DNA of 64,000 bases from Marivivens aquimaris (GTDB taxonomy: Bacteria; Pseudomonadota; Alphaproteobacteria; Rhodobacterales; Rhodobacteraceae), in assembly GCF_015220045.1 (NCBI RefSeq), contig NZ_JADBGB010000001.1, positions 1,641,001 to 1,705,000 of the forward strand, given 5' to 3'. Shown piece after piece: positions 57,665 through 64,000 of this stretch; position 1 is the stretch's first letter, and each line of letters opens with the position of its first letter. The translations under genes were made by a program, and so were the position numbers. Under the pieces are notes generated by a model, which saw nothing but the letters and a program-made list of their open reading frames with translations, had not been told where the DNA came from and did not search any database.

Positions 57665-59941
57665 TCAGTGCTTCAGTTCAAAGCGAAACTCGTGGGTTCC
57701 TCTTCCCACAGTCCCGCCACCAATTGCGTCGGACGCAATTCCTTCGCATCCCTCTGGCAAGGTCACGGTGTAGATCACCTCTTCACCATTGATTTGCCAC
57801 TGCGCTTCGATGCGCCCGTGCCGCGTTTCGTGCCACATCTGTGCGTGACCCAATGCGGGCAGAATTGTCGGATCCAGCCGGACCTTCGCAAACCCCGGTG
57901 CCTCGGCCATGGGCTGCACACCGGCGACGTTTTCAAAAAGGAACTGGCAGACCGCGCCATATGCATAGTGATTGTAGCTGTTCATGTCGGGGTCGTAGAT
58001 CGTGCCATCCTCGCCGATGGCGTCCCAGCGCTCCCAAATCGTGGTTGCGCCGCGGTCGACTTGAAACAGCCATCCCGGCACGCGCCGGTTCAGGAAAACC
58101 TTCTCGGCAAGATCGTTCATGCCCAGCATCGAAAGCGCGGGCAAAAGCGCGGGGGTGCCGATGAAACCTGTACCGATCAGATACTCGGCATCTTCGATCA
58201 CACGCCTGAAATAGCCCTTGGCCGCCTCGAAGTGCTCGTCAGGTACGAGTCCATAAAGAAACGCCAGCGCATATGAGGTCTGGTCGTTGTGAGCGAGCCG
58301 ACCATTGGGCGAGAAATACTCGGCGTGGAACGCGCTGCGGATTGCCTCGGCCCGTTTGCGCAGATCGCTGGCATCCTCGCCAATGATCTCGGCAATGCGC
58401 GCTGCAAGATCGGTCGAAATGTAATGATAGAGCGTTGCGGCGCAATCATCGGCAATCGTCGGGCGGGGCTTGCGGTTGTCGCCAACAGGCTGCAGCCAGT
58501 CCCCGAAGGTGAAGCCCTTCTCGCCCCAGCGCGAATGCGGGCGGATAAGCGGGCCATCTGAAATCGACCACAGATAATCGAGCCAACGCAGCATCGACGG
58601 GAAGCATTCGCGCAGAACGGCATCATCCCCGTAATGCAGGTAGAGCTGCCAAGGGATTACGGTGATCGCGTCCCCCCAACCCGTCGAGCCTGCCCAATCG
58701 CCTTCGAACGTCGAACCAGGGCGCCGTGTCGGGTCCGGAGTGAAGTGCGGTACTGCGCCGTTTGCACGCTGGTCATGCATCACATCGCGCAGGTATTTAC
58801 GGAGGAATAGCTCGCTGTCGGCCAACCAACAGGCGGTGCCTGCAAAAACCTGCGCGTCACCTGTCCAGCCAAGCCGCTCATCGCGCTGCGGACAATCGGT
58901 GGGAATTTCGATGAAGTTGCCACGCTGCGACCAGATGGTGTTGGAGACCAGCTTATTGACGGCCTCCACCCCGCATTCGAACCCTGCAGTAATCTCGGGG
59001 ACAGACGTGATCGGCACGGACACGATGTCATGCACCTGCGCTTCACCTTCGATGCGCACGCGGGCGTAGCGATATCCCATGAAGGTGAACATCGGTTGCC
59101 AGACTTCCTCACCCTCGCCGGCAAGGGTGTAGGTCAAGGACGCACGGGCTGCGCGGAAGTTTCGTCTGTCAATTTTCCCTTCGCCGTCCAGCACTTCAGC
59201 GAAATCTATCAGCACCTTTGCACCCGGAGCGCCAGTGACGGTGATACGCGTGTATCCGGCGACGTTCTGACCGAAATCATGAACGGTCGCATCGCCTTCG
59301 GCCCATGATTTGAGCGGAGTGAGAGACGGAAGTTCTTGAACCGTACCGGCCTCTTGCGCAACGAAAAGTGCAGGATCGGTCGCGAGCGGTTCGACCCCGC
59401 CAGTTACCTGCGGATTGATACGTGCGTCGTGGTCCTCACCCCAGTAGATACCCGACTTCAGGACAGGCAGAAGACCGCTTTTCCACTGCGCATCGGTTTT
59501 GCAGATGACGGCGTCACCCTGAACGATCTCGGCCAGCGCGCCGATCCGATCGCCCCAACCATTGGGGATCGCGAATTCGCGCCACATCAGGGGAGAACGA
59601 TACCATCCATCGCCCAGCCAGATCTCGATCCGGTTGACCCCTTGGGTGACTAGATCACTGATTTCGTATGCTTGGTAGGCGATGCGATCATCGTAGCAGG
59701 TCCAACCCGGTGTCAGGCAGTCCGCCCCCACCCGTTTGCCATTTACGAAAGCGCGGTAAAGGCCGAAGGCCGAAGCGTACATGAGGACCGGGCCGCTGCC
59801 CCTGACCTCGAACTCGGTCGCGACAAAGCTGCCCTGTGTGCCCTGCCCCTTGTCGACCTCGGGAGCAATGACCTGCGCAGACCAATCTCGTGTCAAACGG
59901 CTAGACGCCATCTTTGCGTCGCCCAATTCATCCAGGCTCAT
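57665..59941 (-). CDS. Alpha-L-rhamnosidase (GH78)
   Basis: A 758-residue glycoside hydrolase that removes terminal alpha-L-rhamnose from glycosides. The N-terminal beta-sandwich has YASAFGLYRAFVNGKRVG, LTPGWTCYDDR and YEISDLVTQGVNRIEIWLGDGWYRS. The (alpha/alpha)6 catalytic domain has TDCPQRDERLGWTGDAQVF (D349, D354, E355) with the general acid, and TTIWERWD with the general base Glu (E637). No signal peptide is present, so it acts in the cytoplasm on imported rhamnosides. GGAGG five bases before the ATG at 59941 decides the start. It is the first gene of the transporter operon and divergent from LacI. Confidence 0.95.
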   Translation of the reverse strand: MSLDELGDAKMASSRLTRDWSAQVIAPEVDKGQGTQGSFVATEFEVRGSGPVLMYASAFGLYRAFVNGKRVGADCLTPGWTCYDDRIAYQAYEISDLVTQGVNRIEIWLGDGWYRSPLMWREFAIPNGWGDRIGALAEIVQGDAVICKTDAQWKSGLLPVLKSGIYWGEDHDARINPQVTGGVEPLATDPALFVAQEAGTVQELPSLTPLKSWAEGDATVHDFGQNVAGYTRITVTGAPGAKVLIDFAEVLDGEGKIDRRNFRAARASLTYTLAGEGEEVWQPMFTFMGYRYARVRIEGEAQVHDIVSVPITSVPEITAGFECGVEAVNKLVSNTIWSQRGNFIEIPTDCPQRDERLGWTGDAQVFAGTACWLADSELFLRKYLRDVMHDQRANGAVPHFTPDPTRRPGSTFEGDWAGSTGWGDAITVIPWQLYLHYGDDAVLRECFPSMLRWLDYLWSISDGPLIRPHSRWGEKGFTFGDWLQPVGDNRKPRPTIADDCAATLYHYISTDLAARIAEIIGEDASDLRKRAEAIRSAFHAEYFSPNGRLAHNDQTSYALAFLYGLVPDEHFEAAKGYFRRVIEDAEYLIGTGFIGTPALLPALSMLGMNDLAEKVFLNRRVPGWLFQVDRGATTIWERWDAIGEDGTIYDPDMNSYNHYAYGAVCQFLFENVAGVQPMAEAPGFAKVRLDPTILPALGHAQMWHETRHGRIEAQWQINGEEVIYTVTLPEGCEGIASDAIGGGTVGRGTHEFRFELKH

Positions 59942-59992
59942 CTCTTCCTCCCTTAGTGCGGCCATTCAGCGTGCGCTTTGTAGACCGTTCTA

Positions 59993-60008
59993 CGTATATC
60001 GTTATACG
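59993..60008. promoter_or_regulatory. LacI-type operator palindrome
   Basis: CGTATATCGTTATACG is a 16-bp inverted repeat around a central CG, with 14 of 16 positions symmetric. It lies in the divergent region 51 bp before the rhamnosidase start, and about 70 bp before the likely start of the LacI gene. LacI-family regulators bind operators with a central CG pair, so this is the expected site of the adjacent regulator. Confidence 0.75.
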
Positions 60009-60078
60009 CGCTTCTGGTCTTGGCAAGAAAAATCTGCTTATCTTGCTTGGCAAAGTCGGACTGCAGAAAGATCACCCG

Positions 60079-61101
60079 TTGGAAGACACCAAGGCCCCGC
60101 ACGGAAAAGTAACCATCCGGCATGTCGCCTCCGATGCAGGCGTATCCGTGGCCGCCGTGTCGAAAGTTCTGCGAAATGCCTACGGAGTCAGCGACAGTCT
60201 CAGAGCGAAGGTCCTGAAATCAATCGACAAGTTGGGCTACCGCCCAAGTACCGCCGCTCGCGGTATGCGCGGCCAGACCTACAGCATCGGCATGTTGCTG
60301 GTTGAAATGCAGAACCCGTTTCTGCCGACAGTCATTGAGGGCGCCAAGGCCACATTGCAAAAAGCCGGCTACAAGACGCTGATCGGTGTCGGGGAAGCCA
60401 ATGCCTCGATCGAGCGTTCGCTGATCGATTCGATGATTGACCTGCAAATGGACGGGCTGATCTTGGTTGCGCCGCGCATCTCTGGACGTCTTCTATCCCG
60501 CTACACTGCACAAAAACCAATCGTCGTCGTGGGGCATCACGAACCCGAAGCAACAAGCTTCGATACGGTAAATTCCGATGACGCCGCGGGGGCGAAACTG
60601 GCGGTACAGGAGCTTATTGCCGCCGGTTGCCACACGATCCACATGATCAGCCTGCCGCGCATCAACGAGGACCGAGAAGTCTTTGCGCTCCGCGAGCGAG
60701 GCTATCTAGAAGCGATGGCCGAAGCGGGACTGTCGGACAAAGCTCATATCTGGCGGGTCCGTGAGCGCCCCAACGGCCCAGGAACACCGCTCGAAGAGCT
60801 CTTTGAGGCAGGCAACCTCCCCGATGGCCTGTTCTGCTGGAGTGACATCCACGCAATCGACGTGCTGAACCAAGCGCACCAGCGCGGCATTTCCGTGCCA
60901 GAGCAGCTTGCAGTGGTCGGATACGACAATACGCCCGTGTCAGCGATGCCGATGATCGGCCTGTCCAGCGTCGAGCAGCGTGGCCAGACGCTCGGCGATC
61001 TTGCCGCAAAGGCATTGCTATCCCGCATCGGCGGCAGGACGAAGGCCGAACACGTCATGGTCGCCCCCGAACTCTTCAAGCGGCACAGCCTGCCGCATTG
61101 A
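60079..61101 (+). CDS. LacI-family regulator of the rhamnosidase operon
   Basis: A regulator of about 340 residues. The helix-turn-helix is VTIRHVASDAGVSVAAVSKVLRNAYGVSD and the effector domain starts TYSIGMLLVEMQNPFLPTVIEGA. No ATG precedes the DNA-binding region. The most likely start is TTG at 60079 (LEDTKAPHGKVTIRHV), because starts further upstream would overlap the operator. The SD there is weak (AGAAAGA), so the exact N-terminus is uncertain. It is divergent from the rhamnosidase gene and probably represses it until a rhamnoside product binds. Confidence 0.85.
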   Translation: MEDTKAPHGKVTIRHVASDAGVSVAAVSKVLRNAYGVSDSLRAKVLKSIDKLGYRPSTAARGMRGQTYSIGMLLVEMQNPFLPTVIEGAKATLQKAGYKTLIGVGEANASIERSLIDSMIDLQMDGLILVAPRISGRLLSRYTAQKPIVVVGHHEPEATSFDTVNSDDAAGAKLAVQELIAAGCHTIHMISLPRINEDREVFALRERGYLEAMAEAGLSDKAHIWRVRERPNGPGTPLEELFEAGNLPDGLFCWSDIHAIDVLNQAHQRGISVPEQLAVVGYDNTPVSAMPMIGLSSVEQRGQTLGDLAAKALLSRIGGRTKAEHVMVAPELFKRHSLPH

Positions 61102-61121
61102 ACCTTGAGGCGATTGTGACA

Positions 61122-61226
61122 TCAGGCGGTTTCGTTCCGCACATCGACTTTGCCACCTCGCAAAAGCGCATCGACCAGCCCGTCAAATGCCCCAAGCCGC
61201 ACGAGCCCCAGCGCCGCGCGGTGCAT
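61122..61226 (-). CDS. 34-codon ORF coupled to the dehydrogenase stop, status uncertain
   Basis: An ATG overlaps the dehydrogenase stop in a TGATG arrangement and opens 34 codons (starting MHRAALGLVRLGAFDGLVDALL). No family is recognised. It could be a remnant of a longer gene or a chance ORF. The coupling is the only support. Confidence 0.2.
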   Translation of the reverse strand: MHRAALGLVRLGAFDGLVDALLRGGKVDVRNETA

Positions 61227-62428
61227 CAGGTGTTGGTCATGTCGATCACGTAGCGATAGCGCGCCTCTTTCGCGACGACCTTTCGGCAGGCCTCCCCGAT
61301 CCGGTCAGGGGTGATCAGGTCGTAACTCGCTGCGATCCCGTGCTTGGCCGCAAAATCGATCACTGCCTGTGTCTCGGCGATCCCTCCGGTCATCGAGCCC
61401 GCAAGCCGCGTTCGCCCAAAGGCCATCGCCATGCCCATCGGACCTTCCAACGGGCCGAGCGCACCGACGTTCACCAGAGTGCCATCCAGTTTCAGCAGAT
61501 TGAGAAACGTTTGCATCTGATAGGCGACCGGTACCGTTGAAAGCATCAGGTCGAACGTGCCCCGCTGGCGAGCGAGCGCCTCTTCGTCGGACCACAGATA
61601 GGCTTCGACCGCGCCGAATTCGAGCGCGTCGGTCAGCTTATCCTGCGAGGTGGTGAACACAATGACCTCAGCGCCTTTGGCCGCGGCGAGTTTCACCGCC
61701 ATGTGGCCCAATCCGCCCATGCCGATGACACCGTAACGCTGGCCAGGCTGGAGGTCCCACGTGTTGATCGGAGAAAAGGTCGTGATCCCCGCGCAAAGCA
61801 GCGGGGCGACCCCGGCGAGATCCATTCCCGGCGGGATACGCAGCGCAAATCCTTCGTCAACAACGATCCGTTTGGAGTAGCCGCCATAGGTCACTCCACC
61901 CGACACCTCATCTGGTGATCCGTAGGTGAACGTCGTGCCGTTCAGGCAGTACTGCTCAAGGTCGGCCTTGCAGTGATCGCAGGTGCCGCAACTGTCGACC
62001 ATGGTTCCGACGCCTGCAATATCGCCTTCGCGAAACTTGATCACGTCAGCGCCGACGCCAATGACGCGGCCCACCATCTCGTGACCGGGCACCACCGGCT
62101 GAGTGACCGGTCCCCAGTCCCCGCTTACGGTGTGGATGTCGCTGTGACAGATCGAGCTGTACATAATCTCGATCACCACATCTTTTGGCCCAGCGGCGCG
62201 GCGGGTGATGACAAAGGGGTCAAAGGTCAACGAGGTGTCGGAAGTAGCCCACGCTTGAACTTGCGCGGCTTCTGTCGAGCGAGTTGCCTCTTGCGCCTGC
62301 GCGGTGCTGACCACACCCGCCGCCAGCGGAGCAGATGCGGCCAGAGCGGCGCCACTTGTCAGGAAAGCGCGGCGGCTTGCGCCTTCGCGGGTGATGACTT
62401 CGGCCTCGGCATTACAGCTTTCACACAT
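61226..62428 (-). CDS. Zinc-dependent alcohol dehydrogenase (CAD/YahK-like) with twin-arginine signal
   Basis: A 400-residue protein. The N-terminal 46 residues contain SRRAFLTSGAALAASAPLAAG, a twin-arginine (Tat) export signal, followed by AQA. The rest is a medium-chain dehydrogenase of the cinnamyl-alcohol-dehydrogenase group. Catalytic zinc ligands are C94 and H116-E117 (PGHEMVG); the structural zinc has C147, C150, C153 and C161. The NAD(P) motif is GVIGMGGLGHMAVKLAA. AGGA six bases before the ATG supports the start. Tat export would let it fold, with cofactor, before crossing; an NAD(P)-dependent enzyme in the periplasm is unusual. Substrate unknown. Confidence 0.88.
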   Translation of the reverse strand: MCESCNAEAEVITREGASRRAFLTSGAALAASAPLAAGVVSTAQAQEATRSTEAAQVQAWATSDTSLTFDPFVITRRAAGPKDVVIEIMYSSICHSDIHTVSGDWGPVTQPVVPGHEMVGRVIGVGADVIKFREGDIAGVGTMVDSCGTCDHCKADLEQYCLNGTTFTYGSPDEVSGGVTYGGYSKRIVVDEGFALRIPPGMDLAGVAPLLCAGITTFSPINTWDLQPGQRYGVIGMGGLGHMAVKLAAAKGAEVIVFTTSQDKLTDALEFGAVEAYLWSDEEALARQRGTFDLMLSTVPVAYQMQTFLNLLKLDGTLVNVGALGPLEGPMGMAMAFGRTRLAGSMTGGIAETQAVIDFAAKHGIAASYDLITPDRIGEACRKVVAKEARYRYVIDMTNT

Positions 62429-62544
62429 GGGGTGTCCTTTCGCGGTGGAGGGCTACGGCACGGAGGATGTGCCGCCGGTAAGTCCAATGTTGTCCCGCAG
62501 AACCCGCACGATAATAGGCGCGCTAGGCACATCACTCATGATGC

Positions 62545-62558
62545 TAATTCATCAATTA
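62545..62558. promoter_or_regulatory. Inverted repeat, possible LysR-type binding site
   Basis: TAATT-CATC-AATTA is a perfect 5-bp inverted repeat in the region between the dehydrogenase (62428) and the cupin gene (62700). LysR regulators bind T-N11-A type dyads; here T62545 and A62558 are 12 bases apart, near that pattern. The LysR gene lies downstream at 63280. Confidence 0.45.
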
Positions 62559-62699
62559 TGAGGCCGGACCAATGAATTCCCCTCATGAGCGCATTGCGGT
62601 TTGGCCCCATGATCAGTCGCGCTCGCGGCCCTACGTCCATGGCAAGCTGTATGATCGCAGCATTGGCCTGTCGGCCGCCTCACACCCTAGGAGATGCCC

Positions 62700-63161
62700 A
62701 TGAAGTTCCCGACCTTAGCCGCCGCCCTCATCACCCTCGCTCCAACGGCGGGGCTGGCCGAAGGCATGACCCTGACGTCTGCCGGAGACCGTCCGCACAT
62801 GGCTGGCAGCCTTGAGACCTTTACCGGGACAGTGAACATTGCATTCCTGTTTCCGCCGACCGACCCCTTCGCAGCAAGCGCTGCCACAGTCACGTTCCTC
62901 CCCGGCGCGCGGTCGGCATGGCACAACCACCCCGGCGGCCAGATGCTCGTGATCACTGAAGGGATCGGTTGGACGCAGGAACGCGGCGGCGAAAAACACA
63001 TCATGCGAGCTGGCGACGTAGTCTGGTGCCCGCCAGGTGTCGACCATTGGCATGGCGCAACGGATCAGACGGCAGTCAGCCATATCGCCGTGCAACAGGC
63101 GGGCGAAGGCGGCGCGGTGATCTGGGGAGAACACGTCACGGATGCCGAATATCTCGACTGA
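62700..63161 (+). CDS. Secreted cupin-domain protein
   Basis: A 153-residue protein with a signal peptide (about residues 1-22, MKFPTLAAALITLAPTAGLAEG) and a single conserved-barrel cupin domain. The metal-binding motif is SAWHNHPGGQMLVITEGIGW, and the second motif is PPGVDHWHGATDQT. Such secreted cupins resemble mandelonitrile-lyase-like or quercetinase-like proteins, but no reaction is assigned. AGGAG six bases before the ATG at 62700 decides the start. It is divergent from the Tat dehydrogenase and 118 bases upstream of the LysR gene. Confidence 0.85.
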   Translation: MKFPTLAAALITLAPTAGLAEGMTLTSAGDRPHMAGSLETFTGTVNIAFLFPPTDPFAASAATVTFLPGARSAWHNHPGGQMLVITEGIGWTQERGGEKHIMRAGDVVWCPPGVDHWHGATDQTAVSHIAVQQAGEGGAVIWGEHVTDAEYLD

Positions 63162-63279
63162 ATGATAGGCTCGCTGACACTACAAAACGCAATGAGGCGC
63201 AGCGAGCCCGCTCTTTTCACTTATGAAGAAACCTCATAGGTTTTCCGGAGTGCCCTTATCGAATGGTTCCCACCTCGAC

Positions 63280-64000
63280 ATGCTCCGCGAGAACATCAAC
63301 GACCTCATTGCGTTTCAAGCTGTTGCTGAAGAGTGCAGCTTTACCCGAGCCGCCGCGCGTCTGAACGTGTCCCAATCGGCGCTGAGCCACACGATTAAGG
63401 GGCTCGAAAAGCGACTCGGGCGACGGTTACTGATCCGCACCACTAGGTCGGTTGCACCGACCCTCGAAGGACAAGAGCTACTCGAAACAATTGCGCCCTG
63501 CTTCGAGCGGATCGAAGCGCAGCTCACCGCGCTCATCGAAGCCAGTGACGAACCCTCCGGCACGGTGCGGATCGCGGCGGTGGAATATGCCATTGAAACG
63601 CTGCTCTGGCCCAAGCTGTCGCCGGTCCTCAAGCAACATCCCAAGGTGAAGGTCGAGTTCGTCATGGACTACGGCTATACAGACCTCGCTAAAGCACAAT
63701 GTGATGCGGGTGTGCGCTATGGCGATCAGGTCAGCGACGGGATGATCGCCATGCGCATCGGGCCTGAGGAGCGGATGGTCTGTGTCGGCGCGCCGGAGTA
63801 CCTCGACCGCACCAACAGACCCGAAACCCCGCAATCCCTTACCGACCACGCTTGCATCAACCTGCGTCTATCCAACCACGGTGCTCTCTATGCGTGGGAA
63901 TTCGAGGACAGCGACGGGCAGGAAATCCGTGTCAAAGTAGACGGCCAGATTACGTTCAACACTATCAACCCGGTGATGCAGGCCGCTATAGCAGGTCACG
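63280..64000 (+). CDS. LysR-family transcriptional regulator, 3' end cut by window
   Basis: The reading frame is open to the window end, with 240 codons visible. The N-terminal helix-turn-helix is ECSFTRAAARLNVSQSALSHTIKGLEKRLG, followed by the effector-binding domain (GTVRIAAVEYAIETLLWPKLSPVLKQHPKVKVEF). MLRENINDLIAF is the typical start of this subgroup, so ATG 63280 is preferred. ATG 63223 and GTG 63250 are in-frame alternatives without a good SD. It probably regulates the nearby cupin and dehydrogenase. The C-terminal part is missing. Confidence 0.9.
   Translation, partial: MLRENINDLIAFQAVAEECSFTRAAARLNVSQSALSHTIKGLEKRLGRRLLIRTTRSVAPTLEGQELLETIAPCFERIEAQLTALIEASDEPSGTVRIAAVEYAIETLLWPKLSPVLKQHPKVKVEFVMDYGYTDLAKAQCDAGVRYGDQVSDGMIAMRIGPEERMVCVGAPEYLDRTNRPETPQSLTDHACINLRLSNHGALYAWEFEDSDGQEIRVKVDGQITFNTINPVMQAAIAGH

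Overview
The window is about 60% GC, densely coding chromosomal DNA. Gene content and order point to an alphaproteobacterium of the Rhodobacterales (Rhodobacter/Roseobacter group). The markers are cobS and cobT of the aerobic cobaltochelatase, a dcw cell-wall cluster running ftsW-murG-murC-DUF2484-murB-ddl-ftsQ-ftsA-ftsZ-lpxC-bamD-recN, and a urease operon with extra genes between ureB and ureC. No rRNA, tRNA, CRISPR array, prophage, integrase or transposase was recognised. No gene shows clear signs of recent transfer.

Layout. 1-20 kb is mostly housekeeping genes in short units: a partial heme-binding GlcG/HbpS-type gene, an SRPBCC protein, pepN, two tandem lytic-transglycosylase-like exported proteins, gatB, idi, a cytochrome c, bolA, a DnaJ-domain protein, cobS and cobT, a large Xaa-Pro aminopeptidase, a CLC chloride channel and a D-lactate dehydrogenase-type flavoprotein. 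20-34 kb is one long minus-strand division and envelope block. 35-43 kb holds adenine deaminase followed by ureD-A-B-x-y-C-E-F-G, also on the minus strand: a purine and urea nitrogen salvage block. 43-64 kb is accessory metabolism: a LysM protein, a rhodanese, a LacI-regulated ribose-type sugar ABC transporter, an FG-GAP/RTX protein, a WYL regulator divergent from an epoxide hydrolase, an alpha-L-rhamnosidase plus sugar ABC transporter operon divergent from a second LacI regulator, and a Tat-exported alcohol dehydrogenase with a secreted cupin and a LysR regulator cut by the window end.

How the genes work together. The dcw block covers peptidoglycan precursor synthesis (MurB, MurC, Ddl, MurG), the divisome (FtsW, FtsQ, FtsA, FtsZ) and outer-membrane assembly (LpxC, BamD), mostly with short spacers or overlaps. 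Adenine deaminase releases ammonia from adenine, and urease releases ammonia from the urea made at the end of purine breakdown. Both sugar ABC systems have a divergent LacI gene with operator-like sequence in the shared promoter region. The cytoplasmic rhamnosidase, placed first in its operon, implies import of an intact rhamnoside that is cleaved inside the cell.

Limits. I saw no clearly novel multi-gene system. The items most worth following up are the two LacI operator regions, the extra genes inside the urease operon, the Tat-targeted dehydrogenase/cupin/LysR group, the orphan RTX/FG-GAP protein, a possible small RNA at about 20.2 kb and a Rhodobacterales-style intergenic repeat at 35.3 kb. 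Start sites were corrected by hand from Shine-Dalgarno (SD) spacing, signal peptides and overlaps. Functions rest on motif recognition, without database searches.
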